A DNA stretch of 32,824 nucleotides from Boothiomyces macroporosus (lineage: Eukaryota; Chytridiomycota; Chytridiomycetes; Rhizophydiales; Terramycetaceae): assembly GCA_027604185.1 (NCBI GenBank), contig JADGKB010000135.1:1-32824 (forward strand). The letters are read 5' to 3'. The stretch's first letter is position 1. Every line of letters begins with the position of its first letter. The translations under genes and the position numbers were made by a program. Positions 30,474 to 32,824 of this stretch are shown here, piece after piece. The notes under the pieces are model-generated. The model ran no database searches. It saw nothing but the letters and a program-made list of their open reading frames with translations, and was not told the origin of the DNA.

Positions 30474-30851
30474 ATGAGTAAAGAAATACTAGTGTCAATT
30501 TAAAATTACTCATAGTGAGCAGTACAGTTAGGCCAAAAAGATACTCTACTCGTTGAGTTATTACCACATAGCAGCTACTCGAAATGAAATAGTTGCTTCT
30601 CCAAATCTTATTGCAGATTGGGAAAGCCTTTATGAAACACTGCAAAGCCTTTTTAAGTAGAAATCGGATATGGAAGGCATTTCCAATACCCCAAAATATC
30701 TAAAGACTGTATTCTCTTCATTTTCACAAACTACCAAAACGAATTACCCAACAATTGGTGCTTCATAATCCGTATTGGAGCCAATCCCAAAAGACTCTTT
30801 CAAACATCAGCAAGTACAGACTATCCTATTGAAGCTGGTAAACTCAAGTAA
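30474..30851 (+). CDS. Probable small gene of unknown family, recovered with 20-nt introns
   Basis: No single ORF is long, but two 20-nt introns (30552-30571, GTTGAGTTATTACCACATAG; 30657-30676, GTAGAAATCGGATATGGAAG) join three open segments into one frame ending at 30849-30851. The well-supported part (30572-30851) reads as a globular protein, with DWESLYETLQSLFK followed by HFQYPKISKDCILFIFTN and NNWCFIIRIGANPKRLF. I do not recognise the family. The 5' exon is uncertain: the ATG at 30474 (MSKEIL) needs an off-size intron (26-29 nt) or another solution. If real, it is head-to-head with factor B. Confidence 0.5.
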
Positions 30852-31308
30852 CTGGATGACTGAAATTTTAATACTGCATTTGTTTCAAATCTCTCATCGC
30901 CATTAAGCCTATCCATGCGTCTCCGCTATTACATTTTCGTTATGGTCATCTTGAGTTGGCAAATTTAGAGATCGGAAAGGAGAACGTTGACATTCTTTTC
31001 CATTGGTGGGATGTTTAGGCGGGACTTGACCGCAATGCGGCACAGACAATGGAAAAACAAAGGTAGTACAGCGAGTTTGTACAACATTGAATTGTGATTT
31101 GAATGCTAAATGACCGTACAGCACACTAAAAGGACCGCAAACGGATACCCGATCGACAGCAGATTTATTCGTATTTCATTTTGCAAGAATTTCATTTATA
31201 CATGAAACACTAATCGCCAATTTTTAAAAACGACCAATCAGGGAACCACACAGCACTGGTTCATGGTGTTGTAAAAAAACACGCATCTGATTAGAATGTT
31301 CAATTTTC
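30852..31308. other. Intergenic region upstream of the SCOC-like gene
   Basis: 457 bp. Contains a CCGCAATGCGG hairpin near 31030 and an ACCAATCA box at 31233-31240. On the minus strand ATG 31195 to stop 30965 with one 21-nt intron (31106-31126) would give 69 residues with hydrophobic segments, but an alternative frame is open over the same stretch. No gene is called. Confidence 0.4.
31233..31240 (+). promoter_or_regulatory. CCAAT-box ACCAATCA upstream of the SCOC-like gene
   Basis: ACCAATCA 69 bp upstream of the ATG at 31309; the same octamer as at 4305 and 8036. Confidence 0.4.
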
Positions 31309-31576
31309 ATGGATAGCCCATTCGCGACAAACCCATGGAGTGACGGAAAAGAAGAATTCCTACCTCCGCTCCCTACTCCTCAAGATACAACTGATTCTTT
31401 AGTAAAGTAATGCTTATTTGATTCGTAGCGAGGCTCTGTCTCTCCAAGAGTCATTGCTGAGCGTGATTATACGTGTCGAGAAAGCTAAAGCTGCGTACAA
31501 AAAGCTATATGAAGAGAATCAAACACTGTCAGAGTATATGAAGAATCTTATGGGTGCGGTTGATGGCAGCAAGTAA
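31309..31576 (+). CDS. Short coiled-coil protein, SCOC/SCOCO family
   Basis: 81 residues after removing a 22-nt intron (31407-31428). The C-terminal part ALSLQESLLSVIIRVEKAKA plus LYEENQTLSEYMKNLM is a heptad coiled coil matching SCOC, a Golgi/trans-Golgi effector of Arl GTPases linked to autophagy; yeast Slo1 is the related Arl3 partner. The N-terminus (about 33 residues) is Pro/acidic-rich and unstructured. Without the intron the frame stops after DSLVK. Binding to an Arl GTPase is inferred from the family. Confidence 0.85.
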
Positions 31577-31894
31577 TCTGCATTCCTTATTACTGGCCTA
31601 ATTTGGGCTTTGAGAGGGGCCGTCATGAATTTGATTTAATAAATTGTTCCAGCTAGAATTTCAATGAAAACGAACCAGATAATCTCGTACCGCACTGAAA
31701 TTAGAGTGGTATGCTATTCCTATGAAAGCCAAGTCGGCCTAAATAATACCTATCGCCCTTGTAATAAAAAAAGTTCCCCGTTTCGCCACTCCGTTACACA
31801 AGTTTCCTTTTCCTACCGCATGTTGGGCGCTCATTTAAAAACTCGATTGCCCTTTGAATTTTCTTTAATTATCTGTTGTTTACTTATATCCTAA
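31577..31894. other. Intergenic region upstream of H+-ATPase C
   Basis: 318 bp holding the promoter of copy C. A plus ORF (31664-31894) without family resemblance ends right at the copy C start codon; I regard it as chance. No repeat or RNA gene seen. Confidence 0.55.
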
Positions 31895-32824
31895 ATGACA
31901 GGTGCATTCTTGCTTAACCATAGACGGTAACAAGGAGAAAGAAAACCACGATCCACACGCAGATGTTATCGATGACGAAGTTTTAAAGTTGATTCAAACT
32001 GACCCAAAGCATGGTTTGACTGACGCTGAAGTTGAAGAGCGATTAGCTAAATGGGGGCGTAACGGTAATCCTTAGTGTAACATTAGAATTGCCTGAAGTC
32101 AAGACCAACATGTACTTGAAGTTCCTTGGTTACTTTTTGGGTCCTATCTCTTACCTTTTGGAAATCGCAACTATTCTTTCCGCTTACTTGGGCAACTGGA
32201 TCGATTTTGGTATCCTTGTTTTTGTTCTGATTGCTAACGCTGTTATTGGTTTCAATGAAGAAGCCAAGGCTGAATCTGCCTTGGAAGCTTTAAAGAACAC
32301 TCTTGCTTTGAAGACTAGAGCATGGAGAAACGGCAAATTGGTGGAAGTCGAAGCTGCTCTCTTGGTTCCGGGTGATGTTATTGTCCTCCGTCTTGGTGAT
32401 ATTGTTCCTGCTGATGCTCAATTGTTGGGTATTGATGTTACTGGTGAAGAAAGTGATGCTGATTTGCAAATTGATCAAGCTGCCCTTACTGGTGAATCCC
32501 TTCCTGTTGCTAAAGGCAAAGGTCAAACTGCCTTCTCTTCTTCCATTGTTAAACAAGGTGCTATGCTTGCTGTTGTTACCAAGACTGGTGTTCACACTTT
32601 TATTGGACGTGCTGCCAACTTGATCTCCATGACCAACGACGAAGGACACTTCCAGAAGGTCATCAAAAAGATTGGTGACTTCTTGGTTATCATTACTTTA
32701 GCTATGGCTTTGATTATTATGCTTGATTCACTTATCCACAAAGGAAACTCTTTCTTTGATGCTCTTAAACAAACCGTTATTATCACCATTGCCGCCATCC
32801 CTGTTGGTCTGCCAACCGTCATGT
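31895..32824 (+). CDS. Plasma-membrane H+-ATPase C (P3A type), 5' part, runs off the right edge
   Basis: N-terminal 290 or so residues of a third proton pump. Exon 1 carries only seven coding bases (ATGACAG); a 22-nt intron (31902-31923) then leads to an acidic N-terminus MTDGNKEKENHD. A second 22-nt intron (32065-32086) is at the N-E-LPEV codon shared by copies A and B. It covers TM1-TM2, the actuator domain with LTGES, TM3 and PVGLP, ending at the same codon where copy A ends. Codons are mostly T-ending, but with patches nearly identical in DNA to copy A. Confidence 0.93.

Noticed and set aside
30909..31124. 71-codon minus ORF
   Set aside because: Starts at GTG, with no ATG in frame, and has no recognisable family.
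31664..31894. 76-codon plus ORF before H+-ATPase C
   Set aside because: Ends directly at the copy C start, lies in its promoter, and has no family resemblance.

Overview
This 32.8-kb window is dense nuclear DNA from a fungus. Fungal marker families are present: P3A plasma-membrane H+-ATPases, the cell-fusion protein Prm1, a Zn2Cys6 regulator and Msn2-like C2H2 fingers. It also carries VMP1, an ER membrane protein that S. cerevisiae lacks. About 25 genes sit on both strands with very short spacers. Together with extreme intron miniaturisation this suggests an early-diverging, compact-genome fungus. A Rozellomycota/Cryptomycota-type parasite is my best guess, but it is only an inference.

The outstanding feature is the introns. 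By joining frames to conserved protein families I place 44 spliceosomal introns. Forty-two of them are 19-23 nt long (mode 20), typically GTA...(C/T)TAA(C/T)...AG. Every complete gene model except one uncertain one becomes an exact multiple of three once they are removed. Many apparent ORF breaks are therefore introns, not pseudogenes.

Layout: 1-915, 5' part of H+-ATPase A (minus, runs off the edge). 1294-4103, complete H+-ATPase B (minus). 4318-5891, USP30/Ubp16-type deubiquitinase. 6011-6721, lysine-rich histone-H1-tail-like protein. 6780-7988, three-RRM protein (minus). 8423-14260, a head-to-tail array of five type I membrane proteins with 12 conserved cysteines, an unrecognised family. 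14271-17948, Trm3/TARBP1 tRNA Gm18 methyltransferase (minus), head-to-head with UMP/CMP kinase (17955-18705). 18722-20135, secreted or membrane protein with three HNAIHHDR repeats (minus). 20378-21073, Zn2Cys6 factor (minus). 21513-22224, Ran GTPase (minus). 22983-24138, VMP1. 24358-26336, MscS-like channel (minus). 26391-27048 and 30132-30469, a paralogous pair of C2H2 factors (minus) flanking PRM1 (27391-29259, minus) and a RING-H2 ligase (29373-29936, minus). 30474-30851, a probable small gene recovered only by allowing 20-nt introns. 31309-31576, SCOC-like coiled-coil protein. 31895-end, 5' part of H+-ATPase C.

Both window ends lie at the same codon of paralogous H+-ATPase genes, in inverted orientation, so the window looks like a complete contig that ends in an unresolved repeat. 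The genes are mostly unrelated housekeeping and regulatory functions, not one pathway. The exception is the five-gene surface-protein array, which is the best candidate for an undescribed system.
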